Assembly: GCA_902795975.1 (NCBI GenBank)
Contig: CADBNE010000029.1
Span: 22,696-86,695, forward strand
DNA length: 64,000 nucleotides
Direction: 5' to 3'
From: an uncultured Erysipelotrichaceae bacterium
GTDB lineage: Bacteria > Bacillota_I > Bacilli_A > RF39 > UBA660
Positions 44,985 through 56,400 of this stretch are shown one piece after another (positions within the stretch are counted from its first letter, which is position 1; each line of letters starts with the position of its first letter). Made by a program: the position numbers and the translations under genes. The notes under the pieces are model-generated. The model searched no databases, was not told where the DNA came from, and saw only the letters and a program-made list of their open reading frames with translations.

Positions 44985-45881
44985 TTATTCATTTTTTAAT
45001 TGTTCCATTATATTTATAAAACATTCTGGAAGTTCGCTATCAAACTCCATATATTCACCAGTAGTAGGATGTTTAAATCCAAGTGTTTTCGCATGTAAAC
45101 ATTGTCCTGTTTCATCTAATAGTTTTCTTCTACCATACACAGGGTCATTTACTACAGGATGTCCTATATAATTCATATGAACCCTTATTTGATGTGTTCT
45201 ACCTGTTTCTAGATTTAATTCAATTAATGTAGCATTCTTATATCTTTCTAATACTCTAAAATGTGTAATAGCTGGTTTACTATTAGTAGCTGTTACACAC
45301 ATTTTTTTTCTATCTTGAGGGTCTCTTCCTATTGGAGCATCTATAGTACCTGTATCATGATTAATAACGCCCCATACTAATGCCCAATATTTACGAGTTG
45401 TTTCTTTTCTTGATAATTCATCTGCTAATATATTATGTGCTTCATTATTTTTTGCTATCATAAGTAATCCAGTAGTATATGCATCTATTCTATGTACAAT
45501 ACCTGGTCTAAATTCACCATTTACATCACTTAATTGTTTAGAATGATATAAAAGTCCATTAACTAATGTACCATGATTATTTCCTATAGCAGGATGAACT
45601 ACTACTCCATTAGCCTTATTAACTACTATTACATCATCATCTTCATATACTATATCTAAATCCATTTTTTCAGGTTCTGCAGACATTTCTTCTTCTTCAT
45701 ATTCTCCAATGCTTACTACATCACCTATTCGTAATTGATAACTAGACTTAACTTCTTCACCATTGACAAGTATTGTTCCATCTTTTATCATTTTAACTAT
45801 TTTGCTTCTACTATATTCAAGTAAATTAGCTAAATAAGCATCTATTCTTCCAGCTTCTTCTTCAATTCTGATTTCTTGCAT
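44985..45881 (-). CDS. rluD: RluA-family 23S rRNA pseudouridine synthase
   Basis: 298 aa. N-terminal S4 RNA-binding domain (GRIDAYLANLLEYSRSKIVKMIKDG), then the RluA catalytic motif GIVHRIDAYTTGLLMIA, with the catalytic Asp in HRID, and GRTHQIRVHM. Closest to RluD/YlyB. ATG at 45881 follows AAAGGAGGATAT; the gene begins inside the last 40 nt of lspA, which is the usual neighbour in Bacilli. Confidence 0.93.
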   Translation of the reverse strand: MQEIRIEEEAGRIDAYLANLLEYSRSKIVKMIKDGTILVNGEEVKSSYQLRIGDVVSIGEYEEEEMSAEPEKMDLDIVYEDDDVIVVNKANGVVVHPAIGNNHGTLVNGLLYHSKQLSDVNGEFRPGIVHRIDAYTTGLLMIAKNNEAHNILADELSRKETTRKYWALVWGVINHDTGTIDAPIGRDPQDRKKMCVTATNSKPAITHFRVLERYKNATLIELNLETGRTHQIRVHMNYIGHPVVNDPVYGRRKLLDETGQCLHAKTLGFKHPTTGEYMEFDSELPECFINIMEQLKNE

Positions 45882-46330
45882 ATATCCTCCTTTAGTCCAT
45901 AAATAACTAAACCTATAACAGATAAAACAATACATATATCAGCAAAATTAAATATAGGGAAAGGATAATCAAATATCATTACTCCTATATAATCTATTAC
46001 ATATCTATATATTATTCTATCTATAAAATTACCAACTATTCCACCTATTAACATACTAGTTAATACTATTTCTATATTTTTTAATTTTTTATCTTTAATA
46101 AAAAATAAATATATAACTACTAATGATATTATTGTAATAAATATTAAAAATATTATATTACCACTTAGCATACTAAAGGCTGCTCCATCATTATGAACAT
46201 TTGTAATATAAAATAAACCTTTTATAACATCAATCTCAGTATTAAGTTTTATATTATTACTTATTACTAATTTTAATATTTGATCAATAACAACAAAAAT
46301 AATACTTAATCCACATAATTTTTTTTGCAT
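45842..46330 (-). CDS. lspA: Lipoprotein signal peptidase (signal peptidase II)
   Basis: Aspartic membrane peptidase removing lipoprotein signal peptides, 162 aa, four transmembrane helices. Catalytic Asp motifs GGIVGNFIDRI and FNFADICI, plus the VHNDGAAFSML region. Stop overlaps the start of rluD. Confidence 0.96.
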   Translation of the reverse strand: MQKKLCGLSIIFVVIDQILKLVISNNIKLNTEIDVIKGLFYITNVHNDGAAFSMLSGNIIFLIFITIISLVVIYLFFIKDKKLKNIEIVLTSMLIGGIVGNFIDRIIYRYVIDYIGVMIFDYPFPIFNFADICIVLSVIGLVIYGLKEDICKKSELKKKLEE

Positions 46331-46370
46331 TAAATCACCTTAATAATTATACCATGTTTTTATAATAATA

Positions 46371-46398
46371 TAAAGAAAAGAATGACTAAGTCATTCTT
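46371..46398 (-). terminator. Terminator after the helicase-sigma-sigma operon
   Basis: Minus strand AAGAATGAC-TTA-GTCATTCTT then TTCTTT. Confidence 0.8.
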
Positions 46399-46401
46399 AT
46401 A

Positions 46402-47835
46402 TTATCTTATTTTTGTTGATTCATCACTATAATTATCAAATATATTTTCTTTTTGAATATATCTAGTATCATATCCTATTAATTCTTCTCTATATCCCAT
46501 AACTTTTCTAGCCCTTGATGGATGTCTTAATTTTCTAAGTGCTTTTTCTTCTATATGTCTAACTCTTTCACGTGAAATCTCAAAATATTTTCCAAGTTCT
46601 TCAAGAGTTCTAGTCTTTCCATCCTCAAGTCCAAATCTAAGTTTTATTAATTCTGCTTCTCTATTAGTTAAAGTAGATATGGCTTCTTCTAAATCATTTT
46701 TTAAAGAATCTAAATAAACAATTGATTCTATATTTTCATCTGTAGCATACTCTGATACTTCTGAATCATATAAACTAACCACTGGTTCATTCATTTTTTT
46801 CATATATCTATCTTTATCATTTTCAGTAATACTATTAGTATTTACCAATAATGTTAATATTTCTTCTAACAATTCTTTATCTCCTGGAATATATTTTCTT
46901 CTATAATTTTTTTCTACTATTTTTTTTGCTCTAATAAAATCTCCAAAAGAATTAGAATCTACCTTATAATATTCTCTTAATCTATTCATTATAAAATGTC
47001 TTATACATATTACTGCAAAAGTAGAAAAATAGCATCCTTTCTCTAAGCTAAATTTATCTACTGCTTGAATTAATCCTTCATATGCATATGTTTCCCATTC
47101 ACTATTCAAATCATAATATGCAGACATTTTAAATAATACCCATTTAGCTAATCTCATATTACCTACTACTATTTGATTTCTAATTTTAGTTCTTTCATTT
47201 TGGTCTTTTGCATCAAACATTTCCTCAAATAGATTTAATGTCTCATCTCTTGTAATACAATCTGGTGTTTGTATGTTTTTCATTCTATAAAAATAATCAT
47301 AATTATCAAATTGATTATCTGGATATTCACTTGTACCACATACTATTATATTTTGTCTCTTTAGTAATTTCATTACATGTTCAAATTCTATCTCTGATAA
47401 TCTTAATTTAACTATATGGTTTAATTGAATAGAATAATACTCTTTACCATATTTATCAGCTAATCTAACTTTAATATGAATATATTCTGGAATAAATTCT
47501 TCATTTATAAATTTATCCAACTCAGAAAAATCAGCATATTTTACTTCTCCATTTTCATCATACTCTATTTTAGCATACTTATTTTCATCAACAGGATACA
47601 TATTAGAATCACTAATTTCTCCATATTGAAAATCTCTTACTAATTTACTTCTATCCTCTTCAGTAATTGGAGCATTAACAGATATTTTATCTTCTTCTAA
47701 TATATTTTCTACTATAGCTTTTTCGGTATCATTTAATTCTATTTCATCTAGTTCATTTTGTAATATATATTTACCGCCTGATGCATCCTTATGTATTAAT
47801 GATCTTATATATATTATTTTTTCTAATGTACCCAT
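46402..47835 (-). CDS. Large sigma-70-like protein with extra N-terminal domain (copy B)
   Basis: 477 aa. The first about 200 residues are not a known sigma region (FIPEYIHIKVRLADKYGKEYYSIQLNHIVKLRLSE, IIVCGTSEYPDNQFDNYDYFY). Region 2: RNQIVVGNMRLAKWVLFKM, ETYAYEGLIQAVDKF, GCYFSTFAVICIRHFIM (the WW dyad that melts the -10 is IC). Region 4 HTH: LTNREAELIKLRFGLEDGKTRTLEELGKYF, ISRERVRHIEEKALRKLRH. Paralogue of the upstream gene; ATG at 47835 sits one base after its stop and uses AAGGAGAT in its last codons. Inferred alternative sigma factor of unknown regulon. Confidence 0.8.
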   Translation of the reverse strand: MGTLEKIIYIRSLIHKDASGGKYILQNELDEIELNDTEKAIVENILEEDKISVNAPITEEDRSKLVRDFQYGEISDSNMYPVDENKYAKIEYDENGEVKYADFSELDKFINEEFIPEYIHIKVRLADKYGKEYYSIQLNHIVKLRLSEIEFEHVMKLLKRQNIIVCGTSEYPDNQFDNYDYFYRMKNIQTPDCITRDETLNLFEEMFDAKDQNERTKIRNQIVVGNMRLAKWVLFKMSAYYDLNSEWETYAYEGLIQAVDKFSLEKGCYFSTFAVICIRHFIMNRLREYYKVDSNSFGDFIRAKKIVEKNYRRKYIPGDKELLEEILTLLVNTNSITENDKDRYMKKMNEPVVSLYDSEVSEYATDENIESIVYLDSLKNDLEEAISTLTNREAELIKLRFGLEDGKTRTLEELGKYFEISRERVRHIEEKALRKLRHPSRARKVMGYREELIGYDTRYIQKENIFDNYSDESTKIR

Positions 47836-47836
47836 T

Positions 47837-49570
47837 TTATCTCCTTCTTGATTTTGTATTTTCTTCTTTATATAATTCATCTAACTCTTCTAAAGCATCC
47901 TTATAATTTGGGTTTTCCATACTATCTTGTTCTGAATCATAATATTCATCATACATATCATTAGATGGATTATATTCTATATCAGTAGCTTGTGAATAAT
48001 CTCCAAAATCATCATGTGAATACTGATAATCTTTATATACCTTTAAATTATTATGTTTAGTGGCAGAACCCCATCTTAAATGGCGAAAAGCTCTTGCTTC
48101 TATTTGTCCTATACGACCTTTTGATAAATTGAAATATTTAGCTACTTTACCTTGTGTTTTTTCTTCACCATCATATAAACCATATCTTAACTGTAATATT
48201 TTATTTTCTCTATCTGTCACTTGATTTAATGCATCTATTACTTCTTTTCTCATTTCAATATTATCAATTATTTCATCCAAAGATGCTATATCATATACAT
48301 TATATAAATCTTCTTCGCTAACACTTGATTCTAAATTAATAGAATTTATTTTTTTCTTATATGCTTCTTTAGAATTTTCAGATATACAGTTAATATTAAC
48401 CAATAAATCTAAAATATCTTCAAGCATTTCATCATCGCCTAATCTATATTTTCTTTCATAATTTGATTCAACTATTTTCATAGCTCTCATAAAATCACTA
48501 AATATATTTTGGTTCAATTTATAAAAATCACATACATTTTTTTGTATAAAATGACGTATTGTAACTGTAGCATATGTAGAGAAATAATATCCTAAATCAA
48601 CATCAAATCTATCTACTGCTTGAATTAATCCTTCATATGCATATGTTTCCCAACTACTATCTAAGCCATAATATGATGACATTTTAAATAATACCCATTT
48701 AGCTAGTCTCATATTTCCTACAATTATATCATTTCTTATTTGTGCTTTTTCTTCTAATGTTTTAGCGTGTTGAAGATTTCTAAATAATTCTATAGTTTCT
48801 TCTTTTGATATATTTTCAGGTACTATAATATTTTTTCTTTTATAAAAATAATCATAATTAACAAAAGCTTCTTCAGGATATTCACTTGTACCACATACTA
48901 TTATATTTTGTTCTTTTAATAATTCCATTACATGGTCAATTTCCATTTCAGATAATTTTAATTTAGTTATTTTATTTAATTGAATAGAATAGTATTCTGG
49001 ACCATACTTATCTCCTAATCTAACTTTAATATGAACATGTTCTGGAATAAAAACATTTATTATAAAATCATCTAATCTTGTGTAATCTACACTTTCTATT
49101 TCACCATTTTTATTATATTGAACATCTGTAAGTTTAGTTTCATCAGCTGGATTAATTTTTGCTTCATTAATAAATCCATATTCAAAATCTATAACTCTTC
49201 TTGGCCTATCTAATACTTTTATACTATCAATTATAGATATACTTGAATTTGGTAACTTACTATCTAAATATTCTTTTTCTTCTTTTGATAAATTTAATCT
49301 TTCTAAATCACTTTTAACTATATACTTACTTCCTACTACATCTTCATATATTATAGAATGTAATTTATTTTTTAATATATCCTTCATAGTTAATTTTTTC
49401 TTAACCATAACAATATTTTTTTCTAATAATATATTTTTTATCATTAATAATTCATTGTGAGAATAACCTGCAAGTTCTATGTCTGATTTTAATACACATT
49501 CTCTTCCTTCTTGTATAAATATATGTGGCTTAATAAAATTTTGGTATACATATTCTTCTATTTCTCCCAT
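47837..49570 (-). CDS. Large sigma-70-like protein with extra N-terminal domain (copy A)
   Basis: 577 aa. The N-terminal about 290 residues parallel copy B (FIPEHVHIKVRLGDKYGPEYYSIQLNKITKLKLSEMEIDHVMELLKEQNIIVCGTSEYPEE) but are longer at the start. Region 2: RNDIIVGNMRLAKWVLFKM, ETYAYEGLIQAVDRF, YYFSTYATVTIRHFI (WW dyad is VT); region 4: VTDRENKILQLRYGLYDGEEKTQGKVAKYFN and LSKGRIGQIEARAFRHLR. An acidic tail follows. Begins 7 nt after the helicase stop. Function unknown; both sigmas plus helicase form one operon. Confidence 0.8.
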   Translation of the reverse strand: MGEIEEYVYQNFIKPHIFIQEGRECVLKSDIELAGYSHNELLMIKNILLEKNIVMVKKKLTMKDILKNKLHSIIYEDVVGSKYIVKSDLERLNLSKEEKEYLDSKLPNSSISIIDSIKVLDRPRRVIDFEYGFINEAKINPADETKLTDVQYNKNGEIESVDYTRLDDFIINVFIPEHVHIKVRLGDKYGPEYYSIQLNKITKLKLSEMEIDHVMELLKEQNIIVCGTSEYPEEAFVNYDYFYKRKNIIVPENISKEETIELFRNLQHAKTLEEKAQIRNDIIVGNMRLAKWVLFKMSSYYGLDSSWETYAYEGLIQAVDRFDVDLGYYFSTYATVTIRHFIQKNVCDFYKLNQNIFSDFMRAMKIVESNYERKYRLGDDEMLEDILDLLVNINCISENSKEAYKKKINSINLESSVSEEDLYNVYDIASLDEIIDNIEMRKEVIDALNQVTDRENKILQLRYGLYDGEEKTQGKVAKYFNLSKGRIGQIEARAFRHLRWGSATKHNNLKVYKDYQYSHDDFGDYSQATDIEYNPSNDMYDEYYDSEQDSMENPNYKDALEELDELYKEENTKSRRR

Positions 49571-49577
49571 GTTAACC

Positions 49578-52500
49578 CTACTTTCTCTTTTGCTTCATCA
49601 TTTGATATGCATTTGCCATTGCATCAAATTTACTTACATTTTTTATTTCTAATTTTTTTAATTCTGCTTTTGTTAATAATGGCTGCCATCTATTATATGA
49701 ATATATTAATTCTGCCTCAGAACTTTCTGTAAGTAATGGCAATCTTTTATTAACCTCTACAAACTTACTATATCTTTCAATAAAATCTTGTTTTGATTTT
49801 TCTATTTGTTCAGAATATTGTAATAGCAAAGCATCTAATAAATCTCTATTATATACATATAGTTTTGCCATAGATTGTTCTTCATAACTTTTATTTTTAG
49901 CAGATGGATATTCATAATTATTTTTAATAAAATAATCTATGAATTTTTTTTGTATTTCTTCTATTCTAACAACATTTCTTTCATCACTTGTTAAAAAAGG
50001 TAACCATCTATTATAAGATTTATACAATTTATCATCAGTACTAATTGAAGGCATACATCCATTTTCTTCAGCAAATTTTCTTAATTTTTCTAAGAACTCT
50101 TTTTTTGAATTTTCTACTTTAATAGAATAATTATCTAATATAGCTTTATTCTTTTCAGTTAATTTATTTTTTATTCTTGAATATTCAAATGCTAAACCGC
50201 ATTCATACCCTCTATTTCTTTGAGATGGATATTCATAATTATTTTCTTCTAAAAATTTAACTATACATTTTATAATTGAATCTTGTTTTAAACTAATTAT
50301 TATTTCTTTTTCTATGTATGGTTCCCATCTATTTAATGAGCGTGCTAACTCACCTTCTTCACCATCAGCAATTACTCTAGGAATTTTACCATTTTGTTCA
50401 ACAAACATCTTATATTTCATCAAAAATAATTCTTTATATTTATCTTGTTCTTTTAAATATTTACTTAATGTATTAAATTGAGTTGGTGTTAGTTTCTTTT
50501 TCATAAAATTAAATGAACGTGCTAATTGAGTTTCATAATCATTATTATTACAAGTACAAGGTAATTCATAATTATGTTTAAGCATGAAATCAATTATCAT
50601 TTTTAATCTAGTACCTGATTGAACCATAGATAATTCTTTTGGAGCAAGATATTCTTTTATTTTTTCACATCTATCCAATACTAATAAATCATCATCAGTT
50701 CCAATATAAACACCATCTTTAAAATCTTGTAAGAAATCTTTTTTTACATCTTCAAATTTTTCAATGAAAGGTAATAATCTTTTATATGATTCACTATCTT
50801 TTTTTCTTTGAATACGAGCTAAATAATCAGCTAAATTTTGTTCATAAAAATCTTTACTTTTACTAGATGGAAGAAAGCCATTATTTTTTTTAATAAATTC
50901 TATAATATTATTTGTAATCTTTTCTGCTGCCTGTGTTTGTACATTTATTACTAAATTATCTATTTTATCTAGATAACCATATACTTCAAAAGCTCGTTCT
51001 AATACATTCATCTTACATGCTAAAGAAGAAGATAATTTATTTTCATCAGTACTTAAAGCATATGTTTTTTTAAATGTAGGTACATATCCATACCTTTTAA
51101 TAAATTTTTCTATTTGTTTATATGTTGCTTCAATTACTTTTTCAATACCATTTTTTTCAATCTCTAATTCTAATTCTTGAATTGTCTTAGACATTAATGG
51201 GCTATTTTCTCCTGTAATAGATGTTACATAACTAGAAAAGTTTTGTTCATCAAAATCAGTACTCATTTGCATTAATAATAATTTTTTATTATAATTTTCA
51301 ATCTTTTTAATTGTTGAAGACATTTTTTTTACATCTCCACATTTATTCATTAATATTGAAGCCTTTAATGCATTAATTATATTTGTACTAATTATTTGTT
51401 TTAATTCTATAACTGTTTCTATTTCGGATATTAATTCATCATAATCTATATTTTCATCATATATACCATATGAAATTCTTTCAAAGAAACTAGTATTATC
51501 ATCTAATGTATTTTTTATAAATTTCATATCTGATGAAGCATATTTTTTATAATTATTATATAACTCAATAGCAAGTAATACTTCATCCTCATCTTCTGAA
51601 AATAATGATGGTATAGAATAGTTTTTATCTATATATTCTCTCATTTTTTCAAAAGATAACTTATACTTATTATGAATTAAATCATATATAGTTTTATGAC
51701 CATTTAATAAATTTACAAACTCTTCTAAACTTAATTCAAATAAATTAGGTTTTTTAATTTTTTTACAATTTTTTATTCTAATAAATAAATCTTTATCAAC
51801 ATATTTATAAAATCTTCTAATATCACTTTCAATTTGATAAGATTGCATATAAGAAAGTGACGAACCTTTATCAAGTAAATTCATATCACTTTCAAGTCTC
51901 ATTTTTATTAATTGTTCTTTAGAATATTTATCACTATATTCTTTTATTTTTTCTAATATTTCTGTTGATTTATCTACAATTTTAAAATTTTCTAATATTG
52001 ATTCATATCTAGATTTATTTTTAGGATCACTTTTTATTAATTCTTTTGCTCTTTCACATACTTCACTATATAAATTATATATTACTCTATGATTTTTTAA
52101 ATTACCTGCATAATCAAATACATATACTCTATCTTTTCTTCTAGAAAAAGATAATAATCTACCTAGTTGTTGAAAATATATTATTGGTGATGTAGTCTTT
52201 CTAAACATAAATATTCCAGATACATCTTTTACGTGTACACCTTCATTTAATATAGCTATACTATATAATATTGAAGCTAAATCAGATTTTCCATTTCTAA
52301 ATTTTTCTAATTCTATTTTATTATGTTCTTTTGTATAACCTGAATGTACTGAAAATTCTTGATAAGGAGTATTAGCAAATATACGTGCTATTTTTTGCCT
52401 ATCAGTTTTTATATCTTCTTTAGTTGAAGAGAAAACTAAATATTTTTCACCATTATTAATATAATTTCTAACTCCCTTATCTTCAAATAATTCTCTTACT

Positions 52501-53186
52501 AACTGTTCTTTAATTTGTACTAAACGAGTTAGAATAGCTTTTTTTTCTTCACAATAATATGGTAATCCTGAGTTAATTCTTTTAAGTAAAGAATCTATTA
52601 TTTCTAAAGTTTCAAAATCAAATGATACATAATAAGGAGCTGGTAATATTCCTTGTAGTATAGCATCTGCTAAAGAAAGTCTAGATGCTTCAACACCATC
52701 AAATAAAATATCCTTCATATTACGTTCTTTATCAAGATATCTTATTTCTGTAGCTGTTAAACCTATTATTTTTTTATTTTGATACTTAAGTACAGCTTCC
52801 TTTAATTCTCTTACTTTTTTACCCCATTTTTGAGAACCACATCTATGATATTCATCTAGTATTATAATATCGTATTCAGCTGCTAACTTATCCATATTAT
52901 TTATTTTTAACAAATTAGCATATATCATTGTATCTAACTTAGTAAATTCACTTCTACTTATACCTAAATCTTCCATATGGTCTTCTGTCCATTGATCTAG
53001 TATAGGATAAGTAGGCGCTATAATAAGAATTCGCTTATTCCTATTTTCATAAGCATATTTTAATCCTATAAATGATTTTCCTGTACCTGTAGCCCTATTT
53101 AATGTAGCAACTTGGTTACTTTTTAAGCACTTAACTAAGTCATTATAACCTTCTTCATTATGTGGTAATAAAACTACTTTACTCAT
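49578..53186 (-). CDS. SF2 helicase with C-terminal repeat array (1202 aa)
   Basis: N-terminal superfamily 2 DEAD/H helicase: NRATGTGKSF (Walker A, about 30-40), IIILDEYHRCGS (DEYH, about 108), IGLTATE (motif III), and QLGRLLSFSRRKDRVYVFDYAG (motif VI, about 345). Beyond about residue 700, eight repeats of roughly 60 residues follow a pattern F(I/V/M)-x-x-N-x-x-x-P-S/T-x8-12-E-x2-L-A-x-x-x-x-R/N (e.g. FIKKNNGFLPSSKSKDFYEQ, FVEQNGKIPRVIADGEEGEL), similar to helicase-associated domains. First gene of a three-gene unit with the two sigma-like proteins. Nucleic-acid target unknown. Confidence 0.85.
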   Translation of the reverse strand: MSKVVLLPHNEEGYNDLVKCLKSNQVATLNRATGTGKSFIGLKYAYENRNKRILIIAPTYPILDQWTEDHMEDLGISRSEFTKLDTMIYANLLKINNMDKLAAEYDIIILDEYHRCGSQKWGKKVRELKEAVLKYQNKKIIGLTATEIRYLDKERNMKDILFDGVEASRLSLADAILQGILPAPYYVSFDFETLEIIDSLLKRINSGLPYYCEEKKAILTRLVQIKEQLVRELFEDKGVRNYINNGEKYLVFSSTKEDIKTDRQKIARIFANTPYQEFSVHSGYTKEHNKIELEKFRNGKSDLASILYSIAILNEGVHVKDVSGIFMFRKTTSPIIYFQQLGRLLSFSRRKDRVYVFDYAGNLKNHRVIYNLYSEVCERAKELIKSDPKNKSRYESILENFKIVDKSTEILEKIKEYSDKYSKEQLIKMRLESDMNLLDKGSSLSYMQSYQIESDIRRFYKYVDKDLFIRIKNCKKIKKPNLFELSLEEFVNLLNGHKTIYDLIHNKYKLSFEKMREYIDKNYSIPSLFSEDEDEVLLAIELYNNYKKYASSDMKFIKNTLDDNTSFFERISYGIYDENIDYDELISEIETVIELKQIISTNIINALKASILMNKCGDVKKMSSTIKKIENYNKKLLLMQMSTDFDEQNFSSYVTSITGENSPLMSKTIQELELEIEKNGIEKVIEATYKQIEKFIKRYGYVPTFKKTYALSTDENKLSSSLACKMNVLERAFEVYGYLDKIDNLVINVQTQAAEKITNNIIEFIKKNNGFLPSSKSKDFYEQNLADYLARIQRKKDSESYKRLLPFIEKFEDVKKDFLQDFKDGVYIGTDDDLLVLDRCEKIKEYLAPKELSMVQSGTRLKMIIDFMLKHNYELPCTCNNNDYETQLARSFNFMKKKLTPTQFNTLSKYLKEQDKYKELFLMKYKMFVEQNGKIPRVIADGEEGELARSLNRWEPYIEKEIIISLKQDSIIKCIVKFLEENNYEYPSQRNRGYECGLAFEYSRIKNKLTEKNKAILDNYSIKVENSKKEFLEKLRKFAEENGCMPSISTDDKLYKSYNRWLPFLTSDERNVVRIEEIQKKFIDYFIKNNYEYPSAKNKSYEEQSMAKLYVYNRDLLDALLLQYSEQIEKSKQDFIERYSKFVEVNKRLPLLTESSEAELIYSYNRWQPLLTKAELKKLEIKNVSKFDAMANAYQMMKQKRK

Positions 53187-53204
53187 ATTTGCACTTCCTT
53201 ACAC

Positions 53205-53239
53205 TATAATTTTATCAAAAGAAAAAGACTATATCAATA
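53205..53239. repeat. 35-bp direct repeat, copy 1
   Basis: Identical over 35 bp to 58709-58743. On the minus strand it begins in the terminator hairpin of the preceding gene (GATATAGTC, then T run) and ends TTGATAAAATTATA, a promoter-like stretch just upstream of the next start. Confidence 0.85.
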
Positions 53240-53246
53240 TTAGTCT
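53216..53246 (-). terminator. Terminator after the small OB-like gene
   Basis: Minus strand GACTA-(9 nt)-TAGTC followed by TTTTTCTTTT; the stop codon of the 53240 gene lies in the stem. Confidence 0.7.
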
Positions 53247-53443
53247 TGCTTCTTATACATCTTAATATAATATGCTTGTGGAAATATATCTTCTGATTTA
53301 CCTTTAAATATAACTATATCATTTATATTTATATTTTCTAATATATCATTCTTAGTAAAATAATATATATTATCTTCAGTAATTATTTCTCCTAAACTAC
53401 CATCATATTTAGTTACTTTACCTACCATAATATTATCTTTCAT
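53240..53443 (-). CDS. Small OB-fold/cold-shock-like protein (67 aa)
   Basis: 67 aa: GKVTKYDGSLGEIITEDNIYYFTKNDILENININDIVIFKGKSE follows the cold-shock/S1-like five-strand pattern (first strand GKV, loop G-x-I, then D-I-V-I-F) although the RNP aromatic motifs are absent. Overlaps the end of the giant gene upstream by 11 nt, so it is probably translated with it. Function unknown; nucleic-acid binding is a guess. Confidence 0.5.
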   Translation of the reverse strand: MKDNIMVGKVTKYDGSLGEIITEDNIYYFTKNDILENININDIVIFKGKSEDIFPQAYYIKMYKKQD

Positions 53444-56400
53444 ATTTCACCTCATTATTTAAATTATACTTATTAACTAGTATATCTTTAAAATAATTCA
53501 TTTCTTTAATAGCATCTTCTTCTTGACTATACTTATTATTACCTATTTTACTTATATAATCATAATATATATTATTTTCATTATCTATATATACATACCA
53601 ATCTGAGGATGCATATCCATCTAATATATTATCTACATTATTTACTATGTCCCTTATTTCATATTTATAATCACTACCTAATAGTTTTTGTTTCATAGCA
53701 TACACTCTATTTATTTTTTCTTCTAAATAATATTTATCTACATTTATAAAACAATATTTAGGTAGAGAATTATCTATATATTCTAAACCATATATCTTAT
53801 CTCTTTGTACTGAGTATATATCTGTATTATCTGGACCATTTTTAATAGGTGCATACCCTTCATTAGTTAATTTTCCTTCATTAGTGGTTGCTAATAAATA
53901 AGCACTATTCTTTACATCTGTCCATATATCTTTATAACCACGTAATTTTAAATCACTTATATCATCTAAATTATATTCTTTTTGTATATCACTACCTAAA
54001 ATATATGATTTTTCTTGTGCATTGTCCATAGCATACCCAGTATTTATAAATACATTTTCTATAGGATATTTACTATCCTTAGTATCTTCTATTACACTTT
54101 CAGCATACTCTTTAATATACTTTTGTAAATCTTTATTAGTATATTTAGAAAAATTAGGTACATTACGTAATTGATTTAAATATAGAGTATTACCATTTCT
54201 AAATCCTGATACTCTTGATATATATTCATGTGTAATAGGGTCTTCTAATCTTATATGGAACCAGTTTTTATCTGTCACACATTTTAAGAATAGTCCTTCT
54301 CCTACTCCTCCTACTCTCATACATGCTCCAGTTCTTTCTCCATGACATATATTAGAAGGATTAGTTCTATTACCTACTATAATATTAATAGGATATTCAG
54401 TATCTTCTGTTTTAATAATTATATCTTTTGGAGGTATAGTAATACTATCTACACTATATAAATAATCTACTATTAATCCTAACTTATCTTCTCTTTCTAA
54501 TCTACTATATGGAGCATCATTAGGTCCTTTATTAGATATAAATGATAAATATTCATCACTACCTAATAATCTTTTTATTTCATATGTTTCACTATTTACA
54601 CTAGATATTAAATTTATAGTTTCCATAAATGTTAATACACTATTTTGTAATTCTCTATTTTCACCTTGAGTTCTAAGTAATTTTTCTTTATTATCTAATA
54701 TTTGTTCAAATCTAGTAATAAATAATCCTATATTATTTATACCACCAGGTAAATTAATCTTATAATAAAATTCAAAGTTTTTATTTAAACTTTCAGGTAA
54801 TCTACCTAATGCATAATTAGTACATACTTTCTTTAACTTATCAAATAATTCAGGCTTCTTATTTAAAGAATTTAAATATATATCCATATCTAATTCATTT
54901 AATATTTTTATAAAATTTATATCAAACAGAGGCATTTGAGGTATCATTTTAGTACCTAAATCACCTAATGTATTGTTATAATTACCTGTTTCTATCTCAT
55001 TTTTAGTATACTGTACTATGAATCTTTTATATAAACCAAATTCTTTTTTTACACTATCATCTGGTTTAGTTCTATTTCTAATAGCTTCATCAATTAATTC
55101 AAATTTATCATAATCTATAGATAAAATAATATTATATTCATCTTTTGTCATTTTTAATTTATCAATAAATCCTGATACATTATCATAATCTACAGATTTT
55201 TTTAATTTTTCTCTAAATTCTACAAAATTAGAATAATACATATTTTCAAGATAATGATTACTTAATTTCTTAATAGAGTCTTCTTTATCATAATAAAGTG
55301 GTAAATATAAATCATGTTGTAATACTTTATTTTTATTTTCCTCCATATATTTTCTTTGAGAATATTCTAAGTACTCTCTACATATTTTACGTAATGGTGC
55401 TTCATTAAGTTTTTTACATTCTAATATAGCTTGTTTTAATTCTAAACGTTTTTCTATATCATAATCCATATCATTACATATAATATTAAAAAACTTATCT
55501 AAATTTGCTGTAGAATCATTAACATGTCCTGAATATTTAGTATATTCTTCTATATCTTCCATACTAGCACTAGTAATAACAGAATTCATATTAGTAAATA
55601 TTTCTCTTATTAATGTATAATCTCTTTTAAACTTATAATTTAATATCGATACTATAAAATTATTATATGTATCTTGATATGACATTAACTTAGTACTTGT
55701 ATTAAATAATTTAAAAAACTTATCTAAATCATTAATATCATACTTATATAATTTTTTTATACAATCTACATTGAAATTAAATAGTATTTTAGGTCCTACA
55801 TTATTAACTAAATAATTATATTTTTCATTTTTATCAGTTATATCATTTAAATATTTACTAGTTAAATAATATTCAAACATATTTACAAAATCAATATTTA
55901 AATGTCTTAATACTACATCATTATGCTCCAATTTTTTTAGTAATTCTTCGGTATCTTTACTCTTTTCTAAAAATACTTTCTTTAATTCTTCAGTATAACC
56001 ATTTTCATCAAAATATTTATCTACATCATCAAATGAAATATGATTTAAAAATATTTGTCCATAGTTTCTTACATACTTAGAATATGTTAAAACTGAAGGT
56101 CTATCTTTATAATATACATCTAAATCTTCACGTAGATATGCAGAATTTAAATAATCTATATATCTTGTATCCTTTGAAGAAAGTGCTAGAGTATAGAATT
56201 CTTTTGTAAATCCATCTGCATCAAAATATTTACTTATATCTTTATTTACTATACTAAAATCCACATCATTACAATGTATTCTAAATAATAAATAACTTTT
56301 CATATATGGTTCAGTATAAAAATCTCCCCAGTTTTTATAATCAAATACTTTTTTAAAAGCTTCTTCATTAGTTATTTCATATATATAAAAATCATATAAT

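Noticed and set aside
46402..49570. Housekeeping sigma-A (rpoD)
   Set aside because: Two tandem copies, no WW dyad in region 2.3, a foreign N-terminal domain, and not beside dnaG as rpoD usually is.
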